Source: Synechococcales cyanobacterium bin31.maxbin.ball.101 (GTDB lineage: Bacteria > Cyanobacteriota > Cyanobacteriia > Leptolyngbyales > Leptolyngbyaceae). Taken from it: 34,709 bases of DNA. The DNA is taken from the NCBI GenBank assembly GCA_013298165.1, contig JAAFJU010000037.1, positions 1 to 34,709 of the forward strand. Direction: 5' to 3'. Of the stretch, positions 1-7,867 are shown piece after piece; position 1 is the stretch's first letter, and each line of letters starts with the position of its first letter. The notes below the pieces were generated by a model that did no database searches, was not told where the DNA came from, and worked only from the letters and a program-made list of their open reading frames with translations. A program made the position numbers and the translations under genes.

Positions 1-34
1 AACCGCTCCTGACGTTGGAGCCTCAGGAGCGGTT
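1..34. terminator. Strong inverted repeat, probable terminator
   Basis: A perfect 12-bp inverted repeat (AACCGCTCCTGA / TCAGGAGCGGTT) encloses a 10-nt loop. It lies about 48 nt past the stop codon of the small minus-strand gene at 82-177, so it probably ends that transcript. On the plus strand it is followed by a modestly T-rich stretch, so it could also end a transcript entering from the left. The left neighbour lies outside the window. Confidence 0.65.
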
Positions 35-81
35 TCTGTAAGTTTTGATTTCGAGCCGAAGTTAAGACTGAACAGACCTCA

Positions 82-177
82 TTAGCTGAGGTTGAGACCG
101 CGAAATACTTTGAATAGAGCGATCGCGAACACGAAAGCGCCGCCTAAAAACACAACATACAAAATTGCAGAATCCAT
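82..177 (-). CDS. petL: PetL-like single-span peptide (31 aa)
   Basis: A 31-residue open frame starts with MDSAILYVVFLGG and ends in VFRGLNLS. It is one hydrophobic membrane span followed by a short basic tail. A clear ribosome-binding site, AGGAGT, lies 7 nt before the ATG, which is strong support for translation. Length, the Y-x-x-FL motif near the N-terminus and the arginine after the span fit PetL, the small subunit of the cytochrome b6f complex in the thylakoid membrane. I made that match by eye against remembered PetL sequences, so the family name is tentative. It could be another small photosynthetic subunit. A TATAGT hexamer at 211-216 (minus strand) could be the -10 box. The gene is divergent from aroB and followed by the hairpin at 1-34. 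Confidence 0.5.
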   Translation of the reverse strand: MDSAILYVVFLGGAFVFAIALFKVFRGLNLS

Positions 178-286
178 GGTACTGACTCCTTAAACGTTTA
201 TCTATCTAAAACTATACAGCCGATCGCAACCCTATAGCGCCGCACAACATGGCACAATTAGAAATCTTCTATTTTTCCATCGGCCC

Positions 287-1399
287 ATGCAATCCGTCAT
301 CCCCGTCTCCATCCCCGAAAAGCCCTACAACATCGCGATCGCACCGGGGATCCTAGATGCGATCGGCACTTGGATGACGGACAAGCTGGACAGTCCGAAG
401 CCTTTGGGCAAAAAAGCACTGCTCGTCTCTAACCCCACCATCTTTAAGCACTACGGCGATCGGGTCATGCAGTCGCTAACAGCGGCAGGCTTCAGCGTTG
501 CAACGGTGATTTTGCAACCCGGCGAACGGTATAAAACGCCAGCCACCCTTCAGAAAATCTATGATGCGGCCTTGACCCATCGATTAGAGCGATCGAGTGT
601 CATGGTGGCCCTCGGGGGCGGAGTGATTGGTGATATGACGGGGTTTGCGGCGGCGACCTGGCTGCGGGGGATCAACGTCGTGCAAGTGCCGACCAGTTTG
701 TTAGCGATGGTGGATGCTTCGATCGGCGGCAAGACAGGGGTAAATCATCCCCAGGGTAAAAATTTAATCGGAGCCTTTCATCAGCCCAAGCTGGTCTTAA
801 TCGATCCACAGATACTCAAGACTTTGCCTGTGCGGGAACTGCGGGCTGGGATGGCGGAGGTGATTAAGTATGGTGTGATTTGGGATGCGGACTTGTTTTG
901 CAAGTTGGAGGCGGCAAAACGGCTCGATCAGTTGCGCTATATCGGTGATGAATTATTACAGGATATTTTGTCAGCGTCCTGTGGGGCTAAGGCGATCGTG
1001 GTGGCGAAAGATGAAAAAGAGTCAGGTTTGCGAGAGATTTTAAATTATGGCCATACCTTAGGTCATGCGGTGGAAAGCATCACGCAGTACAAGGTTGTGA
1101 ATCACGGTGAAGCCGTAGGCATCGGAATGGTGGGGGCAGGAGAATTGGCGGTAAACATGGGGCTATGGTCGAGGGAAGACTGCGATCGACAAAATGCCAT
1201 TATTGAAAAATGTGGTTTACTGACGAAGTTACCGCCCGATTTGGATTTGGGACAGATCATTGCTTTGACCCAAAATGATAAAAAAGTGCAGTCTGGCAAA
1301 GTTCGATTTGTGCTGCCAGAGGCGATCGGTTCGGTCAAAATCAATGATGAAGTGACGCCAGAACTCATGCGATCGGTTTTGAAGAGGATGGAACCTTAA
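287..1399 (+). CDS. aroB: 3-dehydroquinate synthase
   Basis: This enzyme converts DAHP to 3-dehydroquinate, step two of the shikimate pathway, in the cytoplasm with NAD and a divalent metal. The 370-residue length is normal. Visible signatures are the glycine-rich nucleotide-binding segment [19 protein letters not shown], the motif [19 protein letters not shown], the metal-ligand region MAEVIKYG, and the two histidine motifs [11 protein letters not shown] and [10 protein letters not shown]. All key blocks are present and intact. The chosen ATG gives the expected N-terminus, with a beta strand starting right away ([16 protein letters not shown]). It stands alone: the divergent small peptide is upstream and a convergent membrane-protein gene is downstream, so it is probably monocistronic. 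Confidence 0.97.
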   Translation: MQSVIPVSIPEKPYNIAIAPGILDAIGTWMTDKLDSPKPLGKKALLVSNPTIFKHYGDRVMQSLTAAGFSVATVILQPGERYKTPATLQKIYDAALTHRLERSSVMVALGGGVIGDMTGFAAATWLRGINVVQVPTSLLAMVDASIGGKTGVNHPQGKNLIGAFHQPKLVLIDPQILKTLPVRELRAGMAEVIKYGVIWDADLFCKLEAAKRLDQLRYIGDELLQDILSASCGAKAIVVAKDEKESGLREILNYGHTLGHAVESITQYKVVNHGEAVGIGMVGAGELAVNMGLWSREDCDRQNAIIEKCGLLTKLPPDLDLGQIIALTQNDKKVQSGKVRFVLPEAIGSVKINDEVTPELMRSVLKRMEP

Positions 1400-1403
1400 A
1401 ATA

Positions 1404-1474
1404 CGATCGTCGCCCGTCTAGAGCCGACGATCGGACGGTTAGACTTGGGCAACTTGGGTCACGTCTAGGTTGCC
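1404..1474 (+). terminator. Two inverted repeats after aroB
   Basis: Immediately after the aroB stop, CGATCGTCG (1404-1412) pairs with CGACGATCG (1425-1433) across a 12-nt loop. A second, weaker pair GGCAAC / GTTGCC follows (1448-1453 and 1469-1474). Neither is followed by a good T-run, so termination is inferred from position only. The remaining sequence up to the convergent gene at 1581 shows no further structure. Confidence 0.35.
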
Positions 1475-1580
1475 TGTTTGATGCGATCGTAGGTGATTAA
1501 CGGTTTAACAGCTTCGCTCAACGATGTTAGTCAGGCTTCGCCTATTTATGTATCAAATTTGCCAGCCTGTTGCAGAATTA

Positions 1581-2162
1581 TTAGACCGAATTACTTCGTC
1601 GAACCTCAGGATACTTCATTATCCGACCTCTTAACGCAAAAATAGCCGCAGCCATTCCAACAAATAACTCAATCACAACAAATATCAAGAGAAAGAAAAG
1701 ATCGGCCATTAAAGTCAATAAAAACATACCTGCCATCCCGCCAACTGAAAAACCAGATAACGCAACAAGAACTAGCATAAAAGAGATATGGAGAATCGCC
1801 GCACGTCTTGCTAGTTTAAATTGAAACTTCGCGGCTGTTTCCGCATTTCGTCTAATAAAAGGATGCAGATTTTTCCAAATCTTCAAGACTGTAACAATAA
1901 TAAAAGGACTGATAAATGGCAAACTCCAAAGAATCAATAGAGCAGCTACATTAATCACCAACATTAATGATCGATTAGTCACACCACAACCGGGGAAAGG
2001 CTTGAAGGCACAGTTCGGATTGATGCCACTGATTATATTAATAATTGAATAGATGCTTGGAGAAAGCAATAAGAGTGGAGCCGAAATAATGACACCAATA
2101 TGAGGTACTGCTGCATAAACCCGAACAAGTGGAGAAGTAGAATCCTGCTGCTGACTATCCAT
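1581..2162 (-). CDS. Membrane protein resembling DUF4870/Tic20-like proteins
   Basis: A 193-residue protein with about four hydrophobic spans: roughly residues 22-46, 66-92, 120-145 and 150-176. Between the second and third spans lies HPFIRRNAETAAKFQFKL. This resembles the hPFVRRNAxxALNFQ motif of DUF4870 (Tic20-like) small membrane proteins, in which a polar amphipathic segment links spans. Those proteins have no settled function in bacteria. Two cysteines and a glycine/proline-rich loop (residues 48-62) lie between the first two spans. The gene is convergent with aroB and separated from the anti-sigma gene by 116 nt, so it may be transcribed independently. The family link is a motif resemblance; the membrane topology is more certain. 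Confidence 0.6.
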   Translation of the reverse strand: MDSQQQDSTSPLVRVYAAVPHIGVIISAPLLLLSPSIYSIINIISGINPNCAFKPFPGCGVTNRSLMLVINVAALLILWSLPFISPFIIVTVLKIWKNLHPFIRRNAETAAKFQFKLARRAAILHISFMLVLVALSGFSVGGMAGMFLLTLMADLFFLLIFVVIELFVGMAAAIFALRGRIMKYPEVRRSNSV

Positions 2163-2278
2163 AGACCAAATTCGCGCTGCCTTTTGGAATGAAGATTACT
2201 GGGTTTGTTACAACGATTGCAGCCTCTATTCCAAACAATATCAGAATTTACTCAAACGATCGCTACATTAATCATTTT

Positions 2279-3124
2279 CTAACTGAGGCTTCGCATCACT
2301 AGGGGTCCTGCGGACGTTGTGGGATCGGTGGGGGCATCGAGGGTGATGAGGAGCTGTGAGGGGTTTTGGGTGCAGGCGGCGCTGGGGGCCGTCCATTGTG
2401 CGGTCCCGCTGGCATCTTGACGAAATTCACCACAGTACATGGGCGCAGCAGTTGGTTTAGCAACGGCCCATAGGCGATAGATTTGATTGTTTGACAACTT
2501 GGGGAGGTCTTGGGCGACGAGTGTGACCGATCGATCGCCTGGTTTAGCAATAATGCGGGCTTTGGCAAGACGGCTGTTGGTTGGGTTGGGGGTTGCGCCT
2601 GTGAGGGTGTAGGTTTGCGTGTCTGGTTGGCTGAGAAGGGCGATCGTATTTTGATTGGCTTGTAGTTCGCGGCGTAAATTGGTTAGCTCCTGCTTTGTGG
2701 CATCGAGTTGTCGCTGAAGGGCGGCGGTTTGCTCTGATTGACGATTGATTTGAAGTTGGTTGAGTCCTAGCGTTGTCACCGCAACGGCGGCAATGCCTGT
2801 GCTGATGGCGGGGATCCATTGTTTCCAATTGCGGCGGCGGGCGGTGGCGATCGGGACTACATTAGACAGGACGGGGGACGGGGGACGGATGGATTGGGCC
2901 GCTGCGTTGAGGATTTTGGATTTGAGGTGGGCGGAGGGTTCGACGATCGGCATTCCATAGGGGAGCAGCGCTAAGGCTTCACCAAATGCGGCGATTTCCC
3001 CCCGTAGGCTGGGGGTTTCGGTGAGGGCTTGCTGGAGGCGATCGGCTTCCTCAGGACTCAAATCATTGAGGACGTAGCCTGCGACTAAATCAATGGGTTC
3101 AGGTTCGGGCGTCGGGCGAGTCAT
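2279..3124 (-). CDS. rskA: RskA-type anti-sigma factor
   Basis: A 281-residue transmembrane anti-sigma factor that should hold the adjacent ECF sigma factor at the membrane until a signal triggers its release. Visible in order are: a cytoplasmic anti-sigma N-domain (about 10-75, with DLVAGYVLNDLSPEEADRL); one membrane span (about 103-122); a coiled-coil segment (about 128-165, with QLDATKQELTNLRRELQ); and an extracytoplasmic RskA-like domain (about 168-281, with YRLWAVAKP and the ending TTSAGPLVM). The N-domain shows no HxxxCxxC zinc motif, so it is not a ZAS type. The gene lies 49 nt downstream of the sigma gene on the same strand, the standard sigma/anti-sigma operon order. Release by regulated proteolysis is known for relatives but cannot be seen here. 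Confidence 0.88.
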   Translation of the reverse strand: MTRPTPEPEPIDLVAGYVLNDLSPEEADRLQQALTETPSLRGEIAAFGEALALLPYGMPIVEPSAHLKSKILNAAAQSIRPPSPVLSNVVPIATARRRNWKQWIPAISTGIAAVAVTTLGLNQLQINRQSEQTAALQRQLDATKQELTNLRRELQANQNTIALLSQPDTQTYTLTGATPNPTNSRLAKARIIAKPGDRSVTLVAQDLPKLSNNQIYRLWAVAKPTAAPMYCGEFRQDASGTAQWTAPSAACTQNPSQLLITLDAPTDPTTSAGPLVMRSLS

Positions 3125-3173
3125 GGCGATGGTGGGAGGTAAACGATTTAAACAGAGGGATTAAACAAGGGAA

Positions 3174-3758
3174 TTAAACGAGGGGGTTGAGCAGGGTTCG
3201 CAGCTTTTTGAGAGCCTGTCGAGCGCGAGATTTGACGGTGCCGATCGGAATGCCGTCTCGCGCTGCAATCTCTGATTGACTGAGTCCTTCGTAGTAGGCC
3301 GTTTCTAGAAGTTGTCGATCGCCAGGAGAGAGTTGTTGGAGAGCTTCGCGGACCAAACTAGACCGTTCTTCCAGCGTAACAAATTCTAGAGGGGGATTAT
3401 AGTCTGATACGTCATCGGCGAAGGTTTGGATTCGTTGGAGTTTGGTTTGACGGGCGGCCTTGGATCGGACTCTATCGAGGGAGCGCGATCGGGTCAGGGT
3501 GATGAGAAAGCCGCTGAGGGAGCCGCGCTGGGGCTGATAGATTTCGCTACGTTGCCAAAGACGAAGGAAGGTTTCTTGCGTAACATCTTCGGCTTCTTCG
3601 ACATTGTTTAAGATAGCGCTGGCGGTGCTGTAGACGAGTTTGCTGTAGCGATCGTACAGCAGGTCTAAGGCTCTGACTTGTTGGGCTTGGATCGCTAAGA
3701 AAATCTCAAGGTCTGATGATTGTTCATTAACGATCGGGGGCAAAGGCGGCGAATCCAT
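3174..3758 (-). CDS. ECF-type RNA polymerase sigma factor (SigK-like)
   Basis: A 194-residue extracytoplasmic-function sigma factor. Region 2 spans about residues 30-100 and contains FLRLWQRSEIYQPQRGSL, the core-binding and -10 recognition part, preceded by AEDVTQETF. Region 4 spans about 130-190 and contains the -35-binding helix-turn-helix GLSQSEIAARDGIPIGTVKS. There is no region 1 or 3, as expected for ECF factors. It precedes its RskA-type anti-sigma gene. Pairing with RskA places it near the SigK/ECF19 kind; this is inferred from the partner rather than a computed tree. Its likely targets are the three promoter elements at 5700-5727, 7819-7846 and 10024-10051. A TCATCC box occurs 29 nt before its own start but lacks a matching -10, so autoregulation is not supported. 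Confidence 0.93.
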   Translation of the reverse strand: MDSPPLPPIVNEQSSDLEIFLAIQAQQVRALDLLYDRYSKLVYSTASAILNNVEEAEDVTQETFLRLWQRSEIYQPQRGSLSGFLITLTRSRSLDRVRSKAARQTKLQRIQTFADDVSDYNPPLEFVTLEERSSLVREALQQLSPGDRQLLETAYYEGLSQSEIAARDGIPIGTVKSRARQALKKLRTLLNPLV

Positions 3759-3833
3759 AGATCTGAGTCAAATTAAATGAAAGCACGGATGAACCGCCCC
3801 CTATTCTAGCGGATCGATCGACTCTTTATGCGG

Positions 3834-3865
3834 AACCCCGATCGCCAGAAGAGACGATCGGGGTT
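3834..3865 (-). terminator. 11-bp hairpin terminator after the protease gene
   Basis: AACCCCGATCG and CGATCGGGGTT form a perfect 11-bp stem around a 10-nt loop. It begins about 13 nt past the stop codon of the minus-strand protease gene at 3879, in the right place to end that transcript before the sigma-factor gene. It lacks a long T-run on the minus strand. Confidence 0.65.
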
Positions 3866-3878
3866 TATTCTGTGGCAA

Positions 3879-4250
3879 CTAAGGCAATACTTTGATGGTT
3901 ACTGTACCACCTGCAAGTCCTTGAATATTTAATTCATAGCCTTCCAGTAATCCCATCCCAATCAGGGGTTCGGCTTCTGATTCATTGATTTCAACGGGTC
4001 TAATTTGACCGTCCCAGATGATGGAAGCCTCAAACACATTGAACATACACATGCTTCCATCGCCTAATTTCCCTTCTTCTTGCATAAACCAGATCAGTCC
4101 TAACTTTGCAATGAGTGCCGACGGCAATGTGAGAAAACCTGTGTAGCCAGTATCAATCACAGCTTTAATACCTTGTCGTTGGTTGTTTTCACCCAGAACT
4201 GCTAATTGAACAATCGCTTCTCGACGGGAATTTACATGGCCGATGATCAT
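3879..4250 (-). CDS. Retropepsin-like (clan AA) aspartic protease, copy 1
   Basis: A 123-residue single-domain protein. The pepsin/retropepsin active-site signature AVIDTGYTGFLTLP places the catalytic aspartate at residue 33. The C-terminal half carries a hydrophobic-glycine motif, PLIGMGLLEGYEL, as in retroviral-type proteases that act as homodimers. There is no signal peptide or membrane span, so it is cytoplasmic. Its start codon overlaps the stop of the upstream small gene (ATGA, 4 nt), so the two are translationally coupled. A second pair with the same order lies at 17929-18590. I do not know the substrate; the upstream small protein is an obvious candidate partner, but that is inference. 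Confidence 0.85.
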   Translation of the reverse strand: MIIGHVNSRREAIVQLAVLGENNQRQGIKAVIDTGYTGFLTLPSALIAKLGLIWFMQEEGKLGDGSMCMFNVFEASIIWDGQIRPVEINESEAEPLIGMGLLEGYELNIQGLAGGTVTIKVLP

Positions 4251-4522
4251 TCTGCAACACCTGGAACACGTAACCCGAAGCGATGGACAGCAAGATGTCC
4301 AATCCGAATACCAAAGATCTGCGCGTCAGGAACCCGTCCTAGCAACTTTTTGGCGGCAACCAGACTTTCATCTGCAACCTCAAAGGCTCCAGTCTCGATG
4401 TCGATGGCGACAATTTTACCCAGGTTTCCTTCCTCCACGATCGATCGAATATTCGACTCGTAGAGCGCATGACCTCGCTGGGCGAACTCTTCTTTGCTAT
4501 ATCGGGGTTGCCTAACTGTCAT
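4247..4522 (-). CDS. Small protein paired with aspartic protease, copy 1
   Basis: A 91-residue soluble protein of unknown function. It starts MTVRQPRYSKEEFAQRGHAL and contains KIVAIDIETGAFEV in the middle and DAQIFGIRIGHLAVHRFG near the end. The paralogue at 17929 shares RYSK(E/D)E(F/L)AQRG, the AIDIETGAFE-type centre, and the RIGHxxVHxxG tail, so these are the conserved blocks. No catalytic motif is obvious. The fold looks like a helical N-terminus followed by an alpha/beta part. It is first in a two-gene operon with the aspartic protease and overlaps it by 4 nt. Possible roles are protease substrate, inhibitor or antitoxin-like partner; none can be decided from sequence alone. Confidence 0.8.
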   Translation of the reverse strand: MTVRQPRYSKEEFAQRGHALYESNIRSIVEEGNLGKIVAIDIETGAFEVADESLVAAKKLLGRVPDAQIFGIRIGHLAVHRFGLRVPGVAE

Positions 4523-4573
4523 GGTTTAACCTCGCTACGACGCTTGAATGGTTCTAATTATAACCCCGCGATC

Positions 4574-4618
4574 GGTCTTCTCCAGTCCAGCAAGCATTCA
4601 CTTTCTCTGGAGAAGACC
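4574..4618 (-). terminator. 12-bp hairpin terminator after fasciclin gene
   Basis: GGTCTTCTCCAG (4574-4585) and CTGGAGAAGACC (4607-4618) are a perfect 12-bp inverted repeat with a 21-nt loop. It starts 9 nt past the stop codon of the fasciclin gene at 4628, where a terminator of the whole exported-protein cluster would be expected. There is no clear T-run. Confidence 0.6.
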
Positions 4619-4627
4619 AAGGGATTA

Positions 4628-5620
4628 CTATAAACCAGGTGGGAGAAGGACCCGATCGATCACATGAATGACGCCATTGGTTGCATCAATATCAGCTTTC
4701 ACAACACGGGAATTATTAACCGTAATGCCATGCTTGTTCACTTTTACGGCGACGGGACTGCCTGCGACGGTGGCCACTCGACCCGATCGTAAGTCCTTAG
4801 ACATGACATCACCGGAGACGACGTGGTACGTCAAGACTTTCCGCAACAAGTCACGATTTTCGGGCTTAAGTAACTTCTCTAGCGTTCCTTTTGGCAATGC
4901 TGCAAAGGCTTTATTGGTGGGTGCAAACAGCGTGAATGGACCTTTACTAGACAAAGTATCAACTAAGCCTGCTGCTTTTACGGCGGTGACTAGGGTTGAG
5001 AAATTAGGATTGCTGACGGCAATGTCAACAATGGTTCCAGATTGAGTTGGCTTTGTGGCCATTAAATCGGGTGGGAGAAGGACCCGATCGATCACATGAA
5101 CAACACCATTGTTTGCGCCAATGTCAGCTTTGACGACGTTGGCATTGTTGATCATGATGCCGCGATTTTGAACATTGACACTAACCGCACTGCCTGCAAC
5201 AGTTGTGACTTTGCCTGATCGGAGATCCTTAGACATGACATCGCCAGAGACGACATGATACGTCAACACTTTCCGCAGCAAATCACGATTTTCGGGTTTC
5301 AGTAATGTCTCTAGCGTTCCCTTTGGCAATGCAGCAAAGGCTTCATTGGTGGGCGCAAATACTGTGAATGGGCCTTTGCTGGAAAGCGTTTCGGCGAGTC
5401 CTGCGGCTTTTACGGCGGTCACGAGGGTCGAGAAGGCAGGATTGCCTGCTGCAACGTCAACCACGGTCCCTGATTGAGCAGGTTTTGCGGCTAGGGCTAA
5501 GGTTTCGGCTTTCGAGGCGTTAGGGCAGTCCTTGGCTTGTGCGGCGAGACCGACGGTCATGGAGAGCATAGCGGCTAGGCCGATCGTGCGAGCTGTTTTG
5601 GATAAAGAAGTGAGTTTCAT
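4628..5620 (-). CDS. Secreted protein with two FAS1 (fasciclin) domains, copy 1
   Basis: A 330-residue exported protein. Residues 1-29 form a signal peptide ([14 protein letters not shown], hydrophobic core, AQA cleavage site). Two FAS1 domains follow, about 51-187 and 194-330. Each shows [15 protein letters not shown] or its close variant, [18 protein letters not shown], and a C-terminal NGV(V/I)[13 protein letters not shown]1 domains are known as adhesion or protein-interaction modules on cell surfaces. The two domains are very alike, so they arose by internal duplication. The gene is a paralogue of the fasciclin gene at 6672-7721. The promoter element at 5700-5727 precedes it, giving a leader of roughly 70 nt, and a hairpin follows. 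No ribosome-binding site is seen before the ATG, which is chosen because it gives a complete signal peptide. Confidence 0.93.
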   Translation of the reverse strand: MKLTSLSKTARTIGLAAMLSMTVGLAAQAKDCPNASKAETLALAAKPAQSGTVVDVAAGNPAFSTLVTAVKAAGLAETLSSKGPFTVFAPTNEAFAALPKGTLETLLKPENRDLLRKVLTYHVVSGDVMSKDLRSGKVTTVAGSAVSVNVQNRGIMINNANVVKADIGANNGVVHVIDRVLLPPDLMATKPTQSGTIVDIAVSNPNFSTLVTAVKAAGLVDTLSSKGPFTLFAPTNKAFAALPKGTLEKLLKPENRDLLRKVLTYHVVSGDVMSKDLRSGRVATVAGSPVAVKVNKHGITVNNSRVVKADIDATNGVIHVIDRVLLPPGL

Positions 5621-5699
5621 GGTGTTGAAAATTTCCGAAAAGATTAGTGGGTTTGGAGCATGGGTTGAAGAACAAAGCTTAAACTGGGTTCTTGATTAG

Positions 5700-5727
5700 T
5701 CTACGAAGCGAGATGACAACTGGATGA
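5700..5727 (-). promoter_or_regulatory. Putative ECF-sigma promoter, element 1
   Basis: On the minus strand the element reads TCATCC (5722-5727), a 16-nt spacer, then CGTAGA (5700-5705). The same arrangement precedes the genes starting at 7721 and 9950. The downstream flank CTAATCAAGAACC and the spacer end ATCTCGCTT are also conserved. Spacing and the CGTA -10 core fit ECF promoters in general. It should drive the fasciclin gene at 4628-5620. Confidence 0.7.
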
Positions 5728-5817
5728 CTCTTTTTTCGGACTTTCGGACTATTGATCGATTCTTCGTTGAGTTTAGGGTTCGACAAGCCAAACCCCTACG
5801 TACTCTGGAATCCGGAT

Positions 5818-6549
5818 TTACTTGAAGAACGTCGCGCCTGTCTTGTCCGCGCGTAGCCGTTTATCAAGCTCTGGTCTCGCACCGACTTGGATCACGACAT
5901 AACGCATTGAGTCAGGATTAAACAAAGCAGGACACATGCCCATTTGCTTCGCTCCAGCTCTGATCATGTCTCGTTCTCTCTGCTTTTGCTGAGGTGTCAG
6001 GACGGATGCCGTATAGGCACTAAATTCGCGTGTCATCTTAGTATTTTCTCTGATTTGTTCCGGCGAAAATATCAGATTCAGTTGCTGACCAAAAGTGGCA
6101 TATTTCGCGTATTTTTGGTTCAGTTCGACCACTCGTCTGCGAGTCGTTTTTGGATCACGGTTGGCTGTAAAAGCGGCATTGTACATCTCTTTTTCAAGTT
6201 TGGCAGGAATCGCGATCGGCTTGCCGTTGATAGTTTTAGCGACATACCCGACAGGTGCATCGAGTGCCACAGAAAACGTGTTGCTCTTTGCCCAAATGTT
6301 TTGCTGCTTTTTCATGCGAACTGGGTCCGAACCAAATTTATCGATCGCCTCCTGTTGCCGCTTTCCTGGCTGGGCACTATACATAAAATCAGGATTTTCA
6401 AAATAAGCGTCTGTACAAACCGAACCTGGCTTTCCAGCGGGAATTGCTTTGGCTTGAACTGTCTGAACGATGCTTATTGCCTGAATTGCTGAAAGGATAG
6501 TCATTAAACCGATCGTGCGAACAGTTTTAGACAAAGAAGTTTGTTTCAT
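5818..6549 (-). CDS. Exported helical protein with LTPxQ-like motifs, paralogue A
   Basis: A 243-residue protein of no family I can name. Residues 1-33 are a signal peptide (QTSLSKTVRTIGLMTILS, cleavage after VQA), shared with the neighbouring exported proteins. The mature part is mostly helical and charged. It has exactly two cysteines, SVCTDAYF near the start and GMCPALF near the end. FSPEQIRE and LTPQQKQRERD resemble the LTxxQ motifs of periplasmic Spy/CpxP chaperones, but this is a motif likeness only. The closest relative is the gene at 7868-8587: they share VCTxAYF, LNxKYxxYATFGQ and the C-terminal LDKRLRxDKTG. It lies 122 nt after the fasciclin gene at 6672 and is probably co-transcribed with it from the element at 7819. 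Confidence 0.8.
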   Translation of the reverse strand: MKQTSLSKTVRTIGLMTILSAIQAISIVQTVQAKAIPAGKPGSVCTDAYFENPDFMYSAQPGKRQQEAIDKFGSDPVRMKKQQNIWAKSNTFSVALDAPVGYVAKTINGKPIAIPAKLEKEMYNAAFTANRDPKTTRRRVVELNQKYAKYATFGQQLNLIFSPEQIRENTKMTREFSAYTASVLTPQQKQRERDMIRAGAKQMGMCPALFNPDSMRYVVIQVGARPELDKRLRADKTGATFFK

Positions 6550-6630
6550 GGCAGTAAAGATCTTGAACGGATTAGGTCAGTTATGAGAACGCTGTTTAAA
6601 AACGAATCAATGCGTCATTGCGATATGTCA

Positions 6631-6657
6631 AGCCCCCTAGCCCCCAATTCTGGGGGA
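6631..6657. repeat. C-rich/G-rich hairpin of a type common in cyanobacteria
   Basis: AGCCCCCTAG is followed by CCCCCA-ATTC-TGGGGG, a 6-bp stem with a 4-nt loop (6641-6656). Similar CCCCCTA...CCCCCAATTCTGGGGG elements are, from memory, dispersed repeats in many cyanobacterial genomes. Here it sits in the 122-nt gap between the fasciclin gene at 6672 and its downstream partner at 5818. It could lower expression of the second gene or stabilise the 3' end of the first. Confidence 0.5.
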
Positions 6658-6671
6658 ACATGAGGTTTAGA

Positions 6672-7721
6672 CTATAAGCCAGGTGGCAGAAGCACTTTGT
6701 CGATAACGTGGATAACGCCATTACTCGTGTCAACATCAGCTTTTACAACACTGGAACTATTAACGCTGACGCCATGACCATCTACTTTTACAGCGACTGA
6801 ATTGCCTTCTAAGGTGGCTACTTTGCCCGATCGTAAGTCCTTCGCCATAAGATCACCAGACACAACGTGGTACGTCAACACCTTTTTCAGCAAATCACGA
6901 TTTTCGGGCTTCAGTAATTTCTCCAGCGTTCCCTTAGGCAATGCCGCAAACGCTTCATTAGTCGGGGCAAACAACGTGAACGGACCTTTCCCAGACAGCG
7001 TCTCGACCAGTCCTGCGGCTTTTACAGCGGTCACTAAAGTCGAGAAATCAGGATTACCGATCGCAATGTCAACAATGGTCTTAGTTTGAGCGGGTTTTGC
7101 CGCCATGACCGTCGCTGCTGGGGATTTCACTAGCGCTAAGTCTGGTGGAAGGAGGACCCGATCGATCACATGAATAACACCGTTGTTAGCATCGATATCC
7201 GGTTTTACAACACTGGCATCATTGACGCTGACCTTTTGATTCTTCACTTCTACGGCGACGGTGGTGCCTGCAACGGTGGGCACTTTGCCCGATCGCAAAT
7301 CCTTCGCCATGAGATCACCGGAGACAACGTGGTACGTCAACACCTTACGAAGCGCATCCTTATTTTCAGGTTTTAGTAATGTCTCTAGCGTTCCCTTTGG
7401 CAATGCCGCAAAGGCTTCATTCGTGGGTGCAAACAGGGTGAACGGACCTTTACCAGAAAGCGTGTCAGCCAGTCCTGCGGCTTTTACAGCGGTGACTAAG
7501 GTTGAGAACGAAGGATTGTCGATCGCAATGTCAACAATGGTCCCTGATTGTGCAGGCTTCGCGCTCATAGAAGTCGTCTGCGTTTTGCTGCTCTCTGTCT
7601 TGTTGTCGGCTTTGTTGTCGCCTGTATTAGTGCAGGCGGTGGCGGTGACGCTGACCATTAGGGATAGCAGGGCCATTAGACCGATCGATCGGACGGATTT
7701 GGAAAACTGAGTTAATTTCAT
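6672..7721 (-). CDS. Exported protein with two FAS1 (fasciclin) domains, copy 2
   Basis: A 349-residue paralogue of the fasciclin protein at 4628-5620. The N-terminus ([19 protein letters not shown]) is an export signal. It is followed by [11 protein letters not shown], where Cys30 could be a lipidated cysteine, although the residue three before it is Ala rather than Leu, so the lipobox is weak. A low-complexity K/D/S/T linker (about 31-50) leads to two FAS1 domains, about 59-195 and 215-349. Each has [38 protein letters not shown] and NGVIHVID(R/K)VLLPP. If lipidated it would be membrane-anchored, whereas copy 1 looks freely secreted. The promoter element at 7819-7846 precedes it and the helical-protein gene at 5818 follows. 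Confidence 0.93.
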   Translation of the reverse strand: MKLTQFSKSVRSIGLMALLSLMVSVTATACTNTGDNKADNKTESSKTQTTSMSAKPAQSGTIVDIAIDNPSFSTLVTAVKAAGLADTLSGKGPFTLFAPTNEAFAALPKGTLETLLKPENKDALRKVLTYHVVSGDLMAKDLRSGKVPTVAGTTVAVEVKNQKVSVNDASVVKPDIDANNGVIHVIDRVLLPPDLALVKSPAATVMAAKPAQTKTIVDIAIGNPDFSTLVTAVKAAGLVETLSGKGPFTLFAPTNEAFAALPKGTLEKLLKPENRDLLKKVLTYHVVSGDLMAKDLRSGKVATLEGNSVAVKVDGHGVSVNSSSVVKADVDTSNGVIHVIDKVLLPPGL

Positions 7722-7818
7722 GGTGTTGAAAATCTTTAAAGGGTTAGTGGATTGAAGCGGGTTTGAAATAGAAGAACCAATGCTGGAAGAAGAATCATTA
7801 CATTGGGTTCTTAATCAG

Positions 7819-7846
7819 TCTACGAAGCGAGATTGCGATTGGATGA
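7819..7846 (-). promoter_or_regulatory. Putative ECF-sigma promoter, element 2
   Basis: The minus strand has TCATCC (7841-7846), a 16-nt spacer ending CAATCTCGCTT, and CGTAGA (7819-7824). The early transcribed flank is CTGATTAAGAACCC. It is near-identical to elements 1 and 3. It lies between the end of the helical-protein gene at 7868 and the fasciclin gene starting at 7721, so it should start the fasciclin copy 2 / paralogue A transcript. Confidence 0.7.
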
Positions 7847-7867
7847 TTCTTTTTCTGGAAACCGGAT

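Noticed and set aside
3765-3792. TCATCC box upstream of the sigma-factor gene as an autoregulatory promoter
   Set aside because: TCATCC (minus strand, 3787-3792) is present, but the position 16 nt downstream reads TGACTC, not CGTA. The start site would also fall almost on the ATG.
5944-6492. Plus-strand 182-codon frame opposite helical paralogue A
   Set aside because: It is rich in Cys/Phe/Arg, as typical for antisense frames, and lies wholly within a supported gene with a signal peptide and paralogues.
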